NCBI RefSeq assembly: GCF_030812915.1
Contig: NZ_JAUSTQ010000013.1
Coordinates: forward strand, 1 to 64,000
Direction of reading: 5' to 3'
DNA from: Alkalibacillus salilacus
GTDB lineage: Bacteria > Bacillota > Bacilli > Bacillales > Alkalibacillaceae
DNA: 64,000 nucleotides
Shown: piece by piece, positions 24,243-33,605 of the stretch
How positions within the stretch are numbered: the first letter of the stretch is position 1
Layout: each line of letters starts with the position of its first letter
Program-made: the position numbers and the translations under genes
Notes under the pieces: model-generated
The model's database searches: none
What the model saw: the letters and a program-made list of their open reading frames with translations, nothing else
Told to the model about the DNA's origin: nothing

Positions 24243-26780
24243 CTATTTGATTTCTTTGATATAGTCTCCACTTACCCAACCTGTTTCTGAACTGTCCGGT
24301 AGATGAACTTTATACCAACCATTGTCTTTAACTAATGAACCATTATCAATGACTGCGTTCGCATAAGATTCTCTAGGTAAAGAACCTATTTTATCACCAT
24401 TCGGTTCATTTCTAACGTTTAGAGGATCTTCCTCTGTTTGTACTTGTAATAAATTATCTAACTCTACGTGATTACTATGAACCCATCCTGTGTTTCCGTT
24501 GTGTTTAATTTGATACCATATATCGTTACCACTTACTTCTTGTCCTGAAGCAAAACCTAATACATCAATAGATGTACCGTTTGATAACTGGCCGATGACA
24601 GAATCGGATGTAGATGGACCGCTACGGAAGTTTAGAGAACTAGCAGTCGTTTCTCCAGTTGTCTGATTAGGATATTTCGCTACTTCTCCAGTTGAACTGC
24701 TAGGGTCACCTGTGTATTCTGGTATATCGAAGAATAAAGTATAATTATCAACTAAATCATACAATTCTGCGATGCGATGTGTTTGTCCTAGCGCCCAGTT
24801 AACGTCAGTAGCATATTGATGTACGCCGGGATCTGCAGGGTTCCATCTCATCTTGTAAAGTGTATCCTGTCCTCGATCGATGAAATCCTCCCTAATATAT
24901 TGTGCACCTCCGATGATGGCTTTCTCTGGTGTAGTCCAACCATTTTCATATGCATGTTCAGCACCACATTCTACTGCACAATCATCATAGGCTCCAATAC
25001 CGTATACGTTATAGACGGTTTCACCATTATATTCTACACCTTTTGCAAGAGTTGAATCACCGTTACCAGTTTCATGCAAAGCATGAGCTAATAAATAGAT
25101 TTCATTGATGTCATATCTATTTGCTGCATCGACAAACGATTGACCAGTACCTGTTAATGTTCCTTTATTATAAAGGATTTTGTTATTCAGTTCTTTGGCG
25201 TTTAATCCAGCTGGTTTTGATAATGATAAGTACTGATAGAAGCTACTAGCATTGTGATCATCAAAGTTATCTGGATTTGCATAATAGATAACTTCTTCAC
25301 GTGTTGCATCTTTAAAGCCGCCATCTGCCCAAATTTGTGGGTTTTTACTCATCCATTTGTCAACAGCGGCGTTAAAGTCTTGGTCATAGTTAGTTGTTTC
25401 TTCAATACGTTTGCTCGTATCAACATCATTGGCGTGAATATATCCAGTTCGACGCTCACCGTTCACATATACAATTGCTTCATACCACGAGTCAGAGAAG
25501 GTCTTGAATAGTAAAGTTGTATTTTTAGAATAGGATTTTAATGTTTTAGCATCTCTAGAAGCTCTACTATATATATTAGTAGGCTTTTTGGTAGCTGCAC
25601 CTTGCAGACTTTCTTGTGAACTGTAAGCATTTTCAACGTCATTGACATGGATGTAACCAGTTTGTCGTTGTCCATCGTTGAATACAATAGCCTCATGCCA
25701 ATTTTCAGATAAAGTTCGATACATTAATACAGATCCTGATGCATAAGACTTCAAAGTACTAGATTCTTTAGAAAGGCCTGAGTGTATAGCAGTACGATTT
25801 TTAGTCGCAATACCTCTTAAACTAGTTTGTTCATCAAGCTTAGTATCGACATCACTATGGTGGATATAACCAGTTTTCCGTTGTCCGTTAACAAACACGA
25901 TAGCTTCATACCACTTGGAGGAGAAAGTTTTATAGATTAGTGCGGATCCTGTACCATAGGATTTGAGTGCACTAGAATTTCTTGAAGCACGACTATAAAC
26001 ACGAGTAGTCTCCTTGGCAATACCTTCTTTAGTTACTTGATTATTTACTAAATTGTCAACATCATCACGATGGATGTAGACGGTTTGACGCTCACCATTT
26101 CTGTAAATAAAGGCTTCATACCAATTGGAAGTAAACGTCTTGTAGTAGAGAACCTTACCTTGAGCGTATGAGCGTAAAGAATTCGAATCCCGACTAGCCC
26201 TACTGTACACGTGAGTTCGATCTGCTAATGCTACACCTTGTAGTGAGTTTTGGTCATTAACTTTTGTTTCAATATCATTTGCATGTATGTAGACTGTCTC
26301 ACGTTTTCCATTATTAATAATAAAGGCTTTATACCATTCAGAAGTATATTCCTTGTAATAGAGTAATGACCCTTTAGCATAAGACCTTGGTGAGCTAGAA
26401 TCTCTAGATGCTTCTTTATAGACATGAGTTCTATCCTTTAAAGCAATACCTTTAAGAGATGCTGGATTGTTGGTAGCTGTTTCAACATCATTAGCGTTAA
26501 TGTATCCTGTTTGACTATCCCCATTTTTAATGACAATGGCTTTATACCAATTATCTGAATGAGGTTTATACAAAAGGATGCTTCCCTCTTCGTAACTTTT
26601 CAAGGAATTTGAATTCTTGCTCGTAGACTCATAGACATGGGTTCGGTCTTTTTGAGCCACACCTTCTAGTAATGAGCTATCAGCATTAACTGTATTTTGA
26701 CCATATTCACCAAAGTTAATCACAGAGATTAATAAGGCTATGATGGCTACTTGCATAATGCGATTATTAAGTTTATACAA
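24243..26780 (-). CDS. Secreted N-acetylglucosaminidase with six N-terminal repeats and C-terminal SH3b domains
   Basis: The 845-residue autolysin-like protein has a signal peptide (about 1-33), six tandem ~70-residue repeats (about 35-455; pattern GIA-K-RT-VYS-ASR-S-SLKSY, then WYEAIV-NG-R-TGYIH-NDV), a glucosaminidase domain (about 480-690; LLAHALHETGNGDSTLAKG carries the likely catalytic Glu) and two bacterial SH3 domains (about 710-770 and 780-845, NFRSGPSTSDSVIG and NVRNEPNGDKIG). It should cleave GlcNAc-MurNAc bonds in peptidoglycan; the repeats are probably wall- or teichoic-acid-binding, like GW modules. The start is TTG 26780 with an excellent GGAGGG RBS 8 bp upstream; the next Met is inside the signal peptide. 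Confidence 0.92.
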   Translation of the reverse strand: MYKLNNRIMQVAIIALLISVINFGEYGQNTVNADSSLLEGVAQKDRTHVYESTSKNSNSLKSYEEGSILLYKPHSDNWYKAIVIKNGDSQTGYINANDVETATNNPASLKGIALKDRTHVYKEASRDSSSPRSYAKGSLLYYKEYTSEWYKAFIINNGKRETVYIHANDIETKVNDQNSLQGVALADRTHVYSRASRDSNSLRSYAQGKVLYYKTFTSNWYEAFIYRNGERQTVYIHRDDVDNLVNNQVTKEGIAKETTRVYSRASRNSSALKSYGTGSALIYKTFSSKWYEAIVFVNGQRKTGYIHHSDVDTKLDEQTSLRGIATKNRTAIHSGLSKESSTLKSYASGSVLMYRTLSENWHEAIVFNDGQRQTGYIHVNDVENAYSSQESLQGAATKKPTNIYSRASRDAKTLKSYSKNTTLLFKTFSDSWYEAIVYVNGERRTGYIHANDVDTSKRIEETTNYDQDFNAAVDKWMSKNPQIWADGGFKDATREEVIYYANPDNFDDHNASSFYQYLSLSKPAGLNAKELNNKILYNKGTLTGTGQSFVDAANRYDINEIYLLAHALHETGNGDSTLAKGVEYNGETVYNVYGIGAYDDCAVECGAEHAYENGWTTPEKAIIGGAQYIREDFIDRGQDTLYKMRWNPADPGVHQYATDVNWALGQTHRIAELYDLVDNYTLFFDIPEYTGDPSSSTGEVAKYPNQTTGETTASSLNFRSGPSTSDSVIGQLSNGTSIDVLGFASGQEVSGNDIWYQIKHNGNTGWVHSNHVELDNLLQVQTEEDPLNVRNEPNGDKIGSLPRESYANAVIDNGSLVKDNGWYKVHLPDSSETGWVSGDYIKEIK

Positions 26781-26906
26781 ATCGCGTTCCCTCCAATAAT
26801 ATTTTATTGGATGGACATAGTGTAGAGTTATTTAATTCAAATATAAGACTTCTAAAACCGCTCCTTTCTACTAAAATATGAAACATAGACATCTAACTTT
26901 GCTAGA

Positions 26907-26915
26907 ATTATAACA
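26907..26915 (-). promoter_or_regulatory. Extended -10 promoter of the glucosaminidase gene
   Basis: On the minus strand TGTTATAAT (26915-26907) is an extended -10 element. The same nine bases occur before tagO and sat. No good -35 is seen. Confidence 0.4.
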
Positions 26916-26953
26916 TAAAATGTCGAAATTCCGACTTTTTTTTGGTATGAATT

Positions 26954-28168
26954 TCAATTTAATTCTTTATGATTAGTTCTCTTGTCTGATTCAGTAAATG
27001 TAATTCCGATACAGATAATCAGCCATTGGATGATACTATACCACGGATTATTAATAAAAAGACTGTGTTCTAACGACTGATAAATTAAAATGCCAATAAA
27101 AAAGCTCATAGACCATTTAGTAACGTAATTATTAGCGTTTGATATCAATAGTTTCCAAAGAGTATATAAGAGAGCGCATAAAAGAACTAAGCCAATCAAC
27201 CCAGTTTCTAACATGAACTGTAAATATTGATTATGAGCGGGAAGAGAAAATGGTGTAACCTCACTGGCACTTGTCCCTATTCCGTGCCCCCATATTAAAG
27301 AAGTTTGGATAGCGCCCCAGAGTTCTGACCACAACTCACTTCTCCCAGAAAAGAAATTTTTAGAAAATAGACTATGAGATAGACTATTTAACCAATTTCC
27401 AAGCGTGGTATTGTACAATTGAGTGTAAAGAAAAACAGACACGAATATTAACCCTAAAGCTATTGGGAAGATATACTTAATATGTTTAGGGAAAGTTTTG
27501 ATACAAACCCAAGTAATCATGACGATAAAGAGAGAAAGCCATACCGCTCTAGAAGTGGTAGCATAAAGCATTATTATGTTAAGAATAATGGTTAAACCCA
27601 AAAGTAATTTATAAATTAAATCAACATATTTTAAGGCAATTATTTGGAAGTATAATAGACAGAATGTAATAATTCCTAATCCATTAGGGTTCCAGAATAC
27701 ACTTTGAAATCGATTAGTTGGTTGATCAAGTATTTGCCAATGTATAACGAGTACCATTATAATCATGCTTGCACCATAGCCAATGAATGTAATCATTTTT
27801 GGATTCCATCTGACTTTAGCAAAAGTTAATAACGTTGTGAGTGTTAAAATAAAAGTTAATAGCGTTGAGAATTGGGTTTGATCTTGATGGTTTAGATAGC
27901 TAATCGTGTATAATACGATTAATGAACCAATGACAGCGTATAAAAACCCATATTTTTGAGTGATTGATTTAATAGACTGTTTTTGTAAAAAGAAAAATGT
28001 CACTAAGAAAATTACACTTAGATAAAAAGTTAAGTCAGTTGTGGTCTCACCAATTTTTTGAATATCATTAGCAAGGTCTGTAACACTCAATAAGTTTATA
28101 GGCATAAAAGTTAGAATTAATATTAAAACTAGTTTATTTAAATGTTGTATATGTAAGTTGACGTTCAT
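26954..28168 (-). CDS. O-antigen ligase/polymerase (Wzy) family membrane protein
   Basis: The 404-residue protein has about 10-12 hydrophobic helices and the Wzy_C-type periplasmic loop near residues 280-330 (NFFSGRSELWSELW, GHGIGTSASEVTPFSLPAHNQYLQFMLETGLIGLVLL). Such proteins polymerise or ligate lipid-linked glycans on the outer face of the membrane. ATG 28168 has AGAGGAAG 7 bp upstream; the longer open frame to 28267 is not needed. It is a single minus-strand gene, divergent from the glycerophosphotransferase gene at 28293. Its polymer is unknown. Confidence 0.83.
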   Translation of the reverse strand: MNVNLHIQHLNKLVLILILTFMPINLLSVTDLANDIQKIGETTTDLTFYLSVIFLVTFFFLQKQSIKSITQKYGFLYAVIGSLIVLYTISYLNHQDQTQFSTLLTFILTLTTLLTFAKVRWNPKMITFIGYGASMIIMVLVIHWQILDQPTNRFQSVFWNPNGLGIITFCLLYFQIIALKYVDLIYKLLLGLTIILNIIMLYATTSRAVWLSLFIVMITWVCIKTFPKHIKYIFPIALGLIFVSVFLYTQLYNTTLGNWLNSLSHSLFSKNFFSGRSELWSELWGAIQTSLIWGHGIGTSASEVTPFSLPAHNQYLQFMLETGLIGLVLLCALLYTLWKLLISNANNYVTKWSMSFFIGILIYQSLEHSLFINNPWYSIIQWLIICIGITFTESDKRTNHKELN

Positions 28169-28292
28169 CATAAATCTTCCTCTTAAATATAATGTATAGA
28201 TATCTAATTTTATATTATAAATTCTAATTGATATTATAGAAAGAAGAAAGTGAATAAATATGGGCATGTGATGGGAAATGGAGGATTAAAAG

Positions 28293-29486
28293 TTGAAGAT
28301 TTTAAGGCGAATCGTAAATAGTAAGCATACTTTAAGGATATTTCGATTGATATTTAAATTATTAAGTTTATTACCAAAAAAATCAAATACTATTATATTT
28401 GAGAGTTTCCATGGTAAACAATATAGTGATAACCCAAGAGCAATTTATGAATATATCATTAACAATGATTTAGGATATAAGGTTTATTGGAGTGTTGATA
28501 GACGTTACGAACACGTCTTTGAAGGGAGAGGAGTACTTTACTTAAAACGTTTTTCACTTAAGTGGTTTATTCTGATGGCTAGGGCAGAATATTGGGTAGT
28601 AAATACTCGTTTACCCTTATGGTTACCCAAACCTAATCACACTAAATATGTTCAAACTTGGCACGGGACTCCTTTGAAACGTCTCGCTATGGACATGGAA
28701 GATGTCCATATGCCAAATACTAACATTGAGAAATATAAGCGCAATTTTTTAAAGGAATCTAGTAAGTGGGATTATTTATTATCACCTAACCAATATTCAA
28801 CTAACATTTTCAAAAGAGCGTTTGGTTTTCATGGTGAGGTTGTTGAAACTGGATATCCTCGGAATGATTTTTTAACAAATAGTAATGAACTTAACACTAT
28901 AAATGAAATTAAGTCTAAATGTGGTGTCCCAAATGATAAGAAAGTTATCCTATACGCACCAACTTGGAGAGATAATCAATATTATTCTGTAGGTAGATAT
29001 AAGTTTAAACTTGAACTGGATTTAAAACAAATGGAGCAAGAACTAGGTGATGATTATGTCATTATATTGCGATTACATTATTTAATTGCTGAACAAATGG
29101 ACTTATCTGAATACAATCAATTTATAATTAATCTTTCTAACCATGAAGATATTAGAGAGTTGTATTTAATATCTGATATGTTGATTACTGATTACTCATC
29201 TGTCTTTTTTGATTATGCCATTCTAAAGCGACCGATTATTTTCTTCACTTATGACTTAGAAGAATATCAAGATGTACTGCGTGGTTTTTATCTAGATTTA
29301 GAGGAAGACGCGCCTGGTCCTGTTGTGAGAACTACAGAACAAGTAATTCAAGAAATTATTGAACTCAGCCATAACCCTGCTAAAACAGATCATTATTTAT
29401 CTGATTTTCATCACCGTTTTTGTTATTTAGAAGATGGAAATGCGAGTAAACGAGTCATTGAATCAGTTTTAAACAATGAAAAGTAA
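28293..29486 (+). CDS. CDP-glycerol glycerophosphotransferase (TagF-like catalytic domain)
   Basis: The 397-residue protein is a TagF-type enzyme: TIIFESFHGKQYSDNPRAIYEY (about 33-54), YVQTWHGTPLKRLAMDMEDV (about 125-144, conserved His), SSKWDYLLSPNQYSTNIFKRAF, VILYAPTWRDNQY and LITDYSSVFFDYAILKRPIIF (about 295-315). It is a close paralogue of the C-terminal half of the protein at 44247-46382, with long runs of near identity. The start is TTG 28293 with GGAGG 9 bp upstream; no ATG is near. It probably extends a poly(glycerol phosphate) chain. It converges on a glycosyltransferase gene with only 14 bp between stops and no clear hairpin. Confidence 0.88.
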   Translation: MKILRRIVNSKHTLRIFRLIFKLLSLLPKKSNTIIFESFHGKQYSDNPRAIYEYIINNDLGYKVYWSVDRRYEHVFEGRGVLYLKRFSLKWFILMARAEYWVVNTRLPLWLPKPNHTKYVQTWHGTPLKRLAMDMEDVHMPNTNIEKYKRNFLKESSKWDYLLSPNQYSTNIFKRAFGFHGEVVETGYPRNDFLTNSNELNTINEIKSKCGVPNDKKVILYAPTWRDNQYYSVGRYKFKLELDLKQMEQELGDDYVIILRLHYLIAEQMDLSEYNQFIINLSNHEDIRELYLISDMLITDYSSVFFDYAILKRPIIFFTYDLEEYQDVLRGFYLDLEEDAPGPVVRTTEQVIQEIIELSHNPAKTDHYLSDFHHRFCYLEDGNASKRVIESVLNNEK

Positions 29487-29500
29487 TGAAGTTATATTTA

Positions 29501-30655
29501 TCAGCTACTATAAATCTCTAAAATAGTTCTAGCACTAGCTAAATGAGAGTGGTTTCTCTCGACATAGTGCTGGGCGTTTTTTGCTAGAGCATGGCTGAGC
29601 TCTGAATTATTTAATAGAGATAAGACTTGTTCTGCTAAATCATGCTCGTTTTTGTTTTCAAACAACAACCCATTCTCTTGGTGCTGGATCAGTTCTTTTA
29701 AGCCTCCAACAGCACCAGCGATGACAGGTTTTCCTGCCGTCATCCCTTCTAATGCAGCGATGGATGTTGCTTCTTCAACACCTTTTGCGTGAATGCTCGG
29801 GATTAATACTATATCAGTTAACTTATATAAACCAATCATATCTGAATGCGGAACAGAGCCAAGAAAAGCAATATGAGAGCTTGCGTTTAATTTACTAGCG
29901 ACTTGTTTTAATGTGTCGATTAGCTCGCCACTTCCGGCGTAAACCAATAATGTGTTCGGAAATTGTTTTAAAATTTTAGGTAATGCGAGAATGGGGTAAA
30001 TCACCCCATTCTTTTCTGTTAAACGACGTGGAACTAAAAGAATCGACTGATCTTTAGGTAATTGATAGGTTTGTCGTACTTGGTCGATCTCCTCAGAACT
30101 GATATTAAACAAGCTAGAGTCCACAGAGTTATGAATCATATGGGCTTCTCTACCTGATTCAGCTCGAACATATTCTTTTAGGCGTTGGTCGACACAGACA
30201 ATGTCATCAGCGCTTGTGTAGGCTTCTTGTTCGTATCGTTTCGCTTGATGAGCTTCAGGTGATTGGTTTTGTATGGCCCCTCGACTCGTTGCTTCGTAGG
30301 TATAGTATCCATGAACAGTTTGTACGGTTTTGATGTTGAGATCTTTAGCAGCAAGTGTTGCGAAGATATCTTGTGTATTAACAACATCATATTCCTGATA
30401 TATTTTTGCAAGTTTTCTTTTTAACCAGTTCATACGTTGTCGGTCACCAAATAATTGTCCTTTGCCTTTGTTCATTCGTTTGATTGAAAAAGTTAATCCC
30501 CGAATGAATAACCTATGCCTCTTCGAACAGTCAGACCAAGATAAGATATCTACTTCATGACCATGTTCAATCAAGCCTTTTTTGAGCGTTGTTATATGCG
30601 TTGAAAGGCCACCTTCATGTGGATAATCGAAAATCGTTGAAATTAATATTTTCAT
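29501..30655 (-). CDS. Glycosyltransferase family 4 (GT-B)
   Basis: The 384-residue enzyme begins MKILISTIFDYPHEGGLSTHITTL, the usual GT-B acceptor-side Gly-rich start. The C-terminal donor domain shows VPRRLTEKNGVIYPILALPK (about 205-224) and the E-x7-E type motif in KGVEEATSIAALEGMTAGKPVIAG (about 290-314). It transfers a sugar from a nucleotide donor to a lipid-linked acceptor; specificity is unknown. ATG 30655 follows AAAGGG and lies 2 bp after the stop of the flippase gene, so it is the last gene of the minus-strand Wzy-flippase-GT operon. Confidence 0.88.
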   Translation of the reverse strand: MKILISTIFDYPHEGGLSTHITTLKKGLIEHGHEVDILSWSDCSKRHRLFIRGLTFSIKRMNKGKGQLFGDRQRMNWLKRKLAKIYQEYDVVNTQDIFATLAAKDLNIKTVQTVHGYYTYEATSRGAIQNQSPEAHQAKRYEQEAYTSADDIVCVDQRLKEYVRAESGREAHMIHNSVDSSLFNISSEEIDQVRQTYQLPKDQSILLVPRRLTEKNGVIYPILALPKILKQFPNTLLVYAGSGELIDTLKQVASKLNASSHIAFLGSVPHSDMIGLYKLTDIVLIPSIHAKGVEEATSIAALEGMTAGKPVIAGAVGGLKELIQHQENGLLFENKNEHDLAEQVLSLLNNSELSHALAKNAQHYVERNHSHLASARTILEIYSS

Positions 30656-30657
30656 AT

Positions 30658-32148
30658 TTATAACCCTTTCAAGTAATGCCAAGTTTTGTGGATTGTTTGT
30701 TTCATCACGCCATAAAACAAAGCAAAAGTAATTACAGATGTAATGGAAATTGTGATAAAGTCGCCATTTTGATAGTAAGGTCTAGTCAAATAAATAACAA
30801 AAGTTATGATAATAAAGCTTAAAACCACTCGTATTAGTATAGGCCAATTCAATAAGCCATAACCTCTTGAAATTAAATAATAAAAATAACTAGCCTGAAA
30901 CAACATCGAAAGCGTTGTTGCCAAAGCAATTCCATTAATCGATAGAATCGGTGCTAAACAGATACTTCCTAAGATATTAATCAGCACGCCTATGACACTG
31001 ACTTGAGCGATGGTCTTATAATCCTTCACAATATAAAAATGCTGAGTAAAGTATTCTCTTAAAGCAATAAATAATAACCCTAACGTGTAAAAGATAAAAG
31101 CATAGCTTGTTCGCTCAGTAGCTTTGGCATCAAAAGCCCCTCGTTCGTAAACCATACTCACAAGATGAGATGCATCGAATAGCATCACAATCATAAATGG
31201 TATTGAAGTAAGTAAAATGAGTTTGAAACCTGTTGCTATAAATGTCTCGTAGTTGGCCTGATTATGCTGAAATGCCTGTGTTAGTTTTGGGAAAATGATT
31301 GTGGTAATTGGGATCAATAAAATGCTTAATGGAATCCAAAGTAAACGGTAACTATAGTTTAAAGCCGCTATGCTTCCTTCTTCTAAAAATGAAGCGACTA
31401 AACGGTCAATTAAGGTATTCAGTTGTAATGCCAAGGTCGCGATTAATATTGGAACCATCGGCTTTAATAATTTGAAGCTACTAACTAATTGTTGCTTGTC
31501 CCACTTTCTAAAATATAAACGTTTGTTTGGAATGTTGATCCATTGGATGGCGAACTGTGAAATGCCTCCGATTAGAACGGAAACCGCAAGACTATATAAA
31601 CCTAGGTAGGGATGTAAAAGCATAATCATTAAGATGACTAAAAAATTATTAACGACAGGGCCGACCGCCGGAATCGTGAATGATTCGTGCGCATGGTAGA
31701 TAATTTGTGAAATAGAAGCCATTGTTAAAATAATGACTAATGGTGATAAGATTGATGTAAGATAAGTTGCTGACCTTATTTCACTATTACTAAAACCAGG
31801 TGCAATAATCTGAATCAGCGGCTGACTACCAACTAAAATAAACACAGTGATGATACAGGCGATAATCAGAAATAGCTGGATAAACCCTTGAAGTATTTTG
31901 TGTGCTTGATCAGGTGATTGTTGCATGTTCTCAATCGTTAAGGGTAGGACTCGTCCTCTGGCTGTTGAACCAATAACCGTAAAGGCAATCGTTGGAATTA
32001 TGAAAGCTACATAGAATAGATCAGCAGCAATTGATGTTCCAAAGTAATTGGCGATGATTGCTTCACGGACGAAACCGAGTAGCTTGCTCACAATGGACAA
32101 TGAAGCCACTAACCCAAAAGCCTGAAATAATGAATGACGTCTAAACAT
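30658..32148 (-). CDS. MurJ-like lipid-linked oligosaccharide flippase
   Basis: The 496-residue protein has about 14 TM helices of the MOP/MviN superfamily. The start FGLVASLSIVSKLLGFVREAIIANYFG and VYERGAFDAKATERTSYAF (about 335-353) are MurJ signatures. A housekeeping lipid II flippase would not normally sit in a polysaccharide operon; the position between a Wzy-like gene (8-bp overlap) and a glycosyltransferase (2-bp gap) suggests a Wzx-like role for a surface glycan. Which of the two it serves cannot be settled from the sequence. Confidence 0.85.
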   Translation of the reverse strand: MFRRHSLFQAFGLVASLSIVSKLLGFVREAIIANYFGTSIAADLFYVAFIIPTIAFTVIGSTARGRVLPLTIENMQQSPDQAHKILQGFIQLFLIIACIITVFILVGSQPLIQIIAPGFSNSEIRSATYLTSILSPLVIILTMASISQIIYHAHESFTIPAVGPVVNNFLVILMIMLLHPYLGLYSLAVSVLIGGISQFAIQWINIPNKRLYFRKWDKQQLVSSFKLLKPMVPILIATLALQLNTLIDRLVASFLEEGSIAALNYSYRLLWIPLSILLIPITTIIFPKLTQAFQHNQANYETFIATGFKLILLTSIPFMIVMLFDASHLVSMVYERGAFDAKATERTSYAFIFYTLGLLFIALREYFTQHFYIVKDYKTIAQVSVIGVLINILGSICLAPILSINGIALATTLSMLFQASYFYYLISRGYGLLNWPILIRVVLSFIIITFVIYLTRPYYQNGDFITISITSVITFALFYGVMKQTIHKTWHYLKGL

Positions 32149-33565
32149 AATGCATCACTCGTATACGCGACAACATAATTCCTAACAGACTGTAAAAGTA
32201 CAGCATAAAGGACTTGTCTTCTAATAAATTGTAATAAAGGCAGCCTGTTAATAGTGTTGCTACCATTGAAATCATCAATGCTTTCTCGTTTTTACTTAAG
32301 TTAGGCAAAGTCTGTCTTAATAAGCTGATGATAAACCATAACAATAATAGGGTCCCAACAATCCCAGTTGCGACTAAAATATGAATATATTGATTATCTG
32401 TATAAATATCGTCTGGAATATCATAGTCATCATATATTGGCGATGAATAGAGAAGAGTTGCGGCATCGCCGAAAGTCCCAAGTCCTGTGCCAAACAGATG
32501 TTGATCTTTAAAAATTTCTAATCCCTTTATCACAATATAAATCCGCCCCCATTCAGTACTTGCCTCGACCGTTTCACTTGAAAACATGGATTTAAAACGA
32601 CTGATAAAACTTAAACCATCTTGATTACCTTCTTCAATTTCTTCTGTGCCTTGCTCATGGGTCGTCTCATTTTCGTAATTTAATTGTTGGTCTACATAAG
32701 ACATGATTGGACCAAATAAGAAAAGACTTAGCAAAACGGCTAACCCTACTCGTTTAATAAATTGAAGGTTTCTTGATATGATGACATAAATTAGGAAACC
32801 AATGATCATAGCAAGAAATGCCCCACGAGATCCAGTCAAGGTTCCTGTATAGAATATAATTACTTGAGCGCTTACTAAACTGATTTTCCCTGTTTTGGTT
32901 TGAGGTTTAACTAAAAATGATAAGAAAAACACAATTAATAAGTAATTAGCTAAGACATTTGGATTTGCCAATGTTCCATATACACGATCAATATTCACAC
33001 TAGACAAATTCCATTCTTGCCATTCGGATGGAATTAAGATTGTTCTTGAATACAATTTTTCAATAATTCCGTGGAGACTAATTAAGACCGACGTGATAAT
33101 TGACCATGTTATAATGGAATGGAAATCTTCGCGTTTCCATATTTGTATGGCGAATATCGCGACTAATAAGGTAAGCACACCCAGTGCTCTTAATTCAATG
33201 GCAATAGCAGTATATGTAACGTTATGTATTAAAGCTACTATACTTCCCAATAACAGAAATACGAAGAAGTAGATGAATGGTTGTAATGGTTTTAACTTCC
33301 GCCATATATGATCCCTGTTAACCACTAGAACCTTTATGAATGCCGTGATGATAATCGCATCACCCAATAACATTAGCCCTGAATTGAACATGGTTAAAAG
33401 TGGTCGCAATGGATAATAAATGAATAGGAAGGCGATCATGATTTTGTCACGAAAAATCGTTGCAATTACAGCAATCGACGTATAAACTACGCCTAAGATA
33501 GGATTAGATACGAAATAGCTGAGTGAAAGAAGAATTATAAATATAATATAGTAGTTAAACCGCAT
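32141..33565 (-). CDS. O-antigen polymerase/ligase (Wzy_C) family protein
   Basis: The 474-residue membrane protein has about 11-12 TM helices and a large extracytoplasmic loop (about 300-390) containing an acidic segment (ENETTHEQGTEEIEEGNQDG). The Wzy_C signature is FGTGLGTFGDAATLLYS...NQYIHILVATGIVGTLLLLW. ATG 33565 has GGAGTG 7 bp upstream. It is the first gene of a three-gene minus operon (Wzy, flippase, GT4). Its start is only about 40 bp from the divergent tagA start, so the two promoters must overlap or lie inside coding sequence. Confidence 0.84.
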   Translation of the reverse strand: MRFNYYIIFIILLSLSYFVSNPILGVVYTSIAVIATIFRDKIMIAFLFIYYPLRPLLTMFNSGLMLLGDAIIITAFIKVLVVNRDHIWRKLKPLQPFIYFFVFLLLGSIVALIHNVTYTAIAIELRALGVLTLLVAIFAIQIWKREDFHSIITWSIITSVLISLHGIIEKLYSRTILIPSEWQEWNLSSVNIDRVYGTLANPNVLANYLLIVFFLSFLVKPQTKTGKISLVSAQVIIFYTGTLTGSRGAFLAMIIGFLIYVIISRNLQFIKRVGLAVLLSLFLFGPIMSYVDQQLNYENETTHEQGTEEIEEGNQDGLSFISRFKSMFSSETVEASTEWGRIYIVIKGLEIFKDQHLFGTGLGTFGDAATLLYSSPIYDDYDIPDDIYTDNQYIHILVATGIVGTLLLLWFIISLLRQTLPNLSKNEKALMISMVATLLTGCLYYNLLEDKSFMLYFYSLLGIMLSRIRVMHYV

Positions 33566-33605
33566 ATTAAACACTCCACTGCACAATACATGAAAGGAAA
33601 TGACT

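Noticed and set aside
26922-26944. Hairpin GTCG...CGAC followed by eight T on the plus strand
   Set aside because: Only 4 solid base pairs with a mismatch, and no plus-strand gene ends nearby; not called a terminator.
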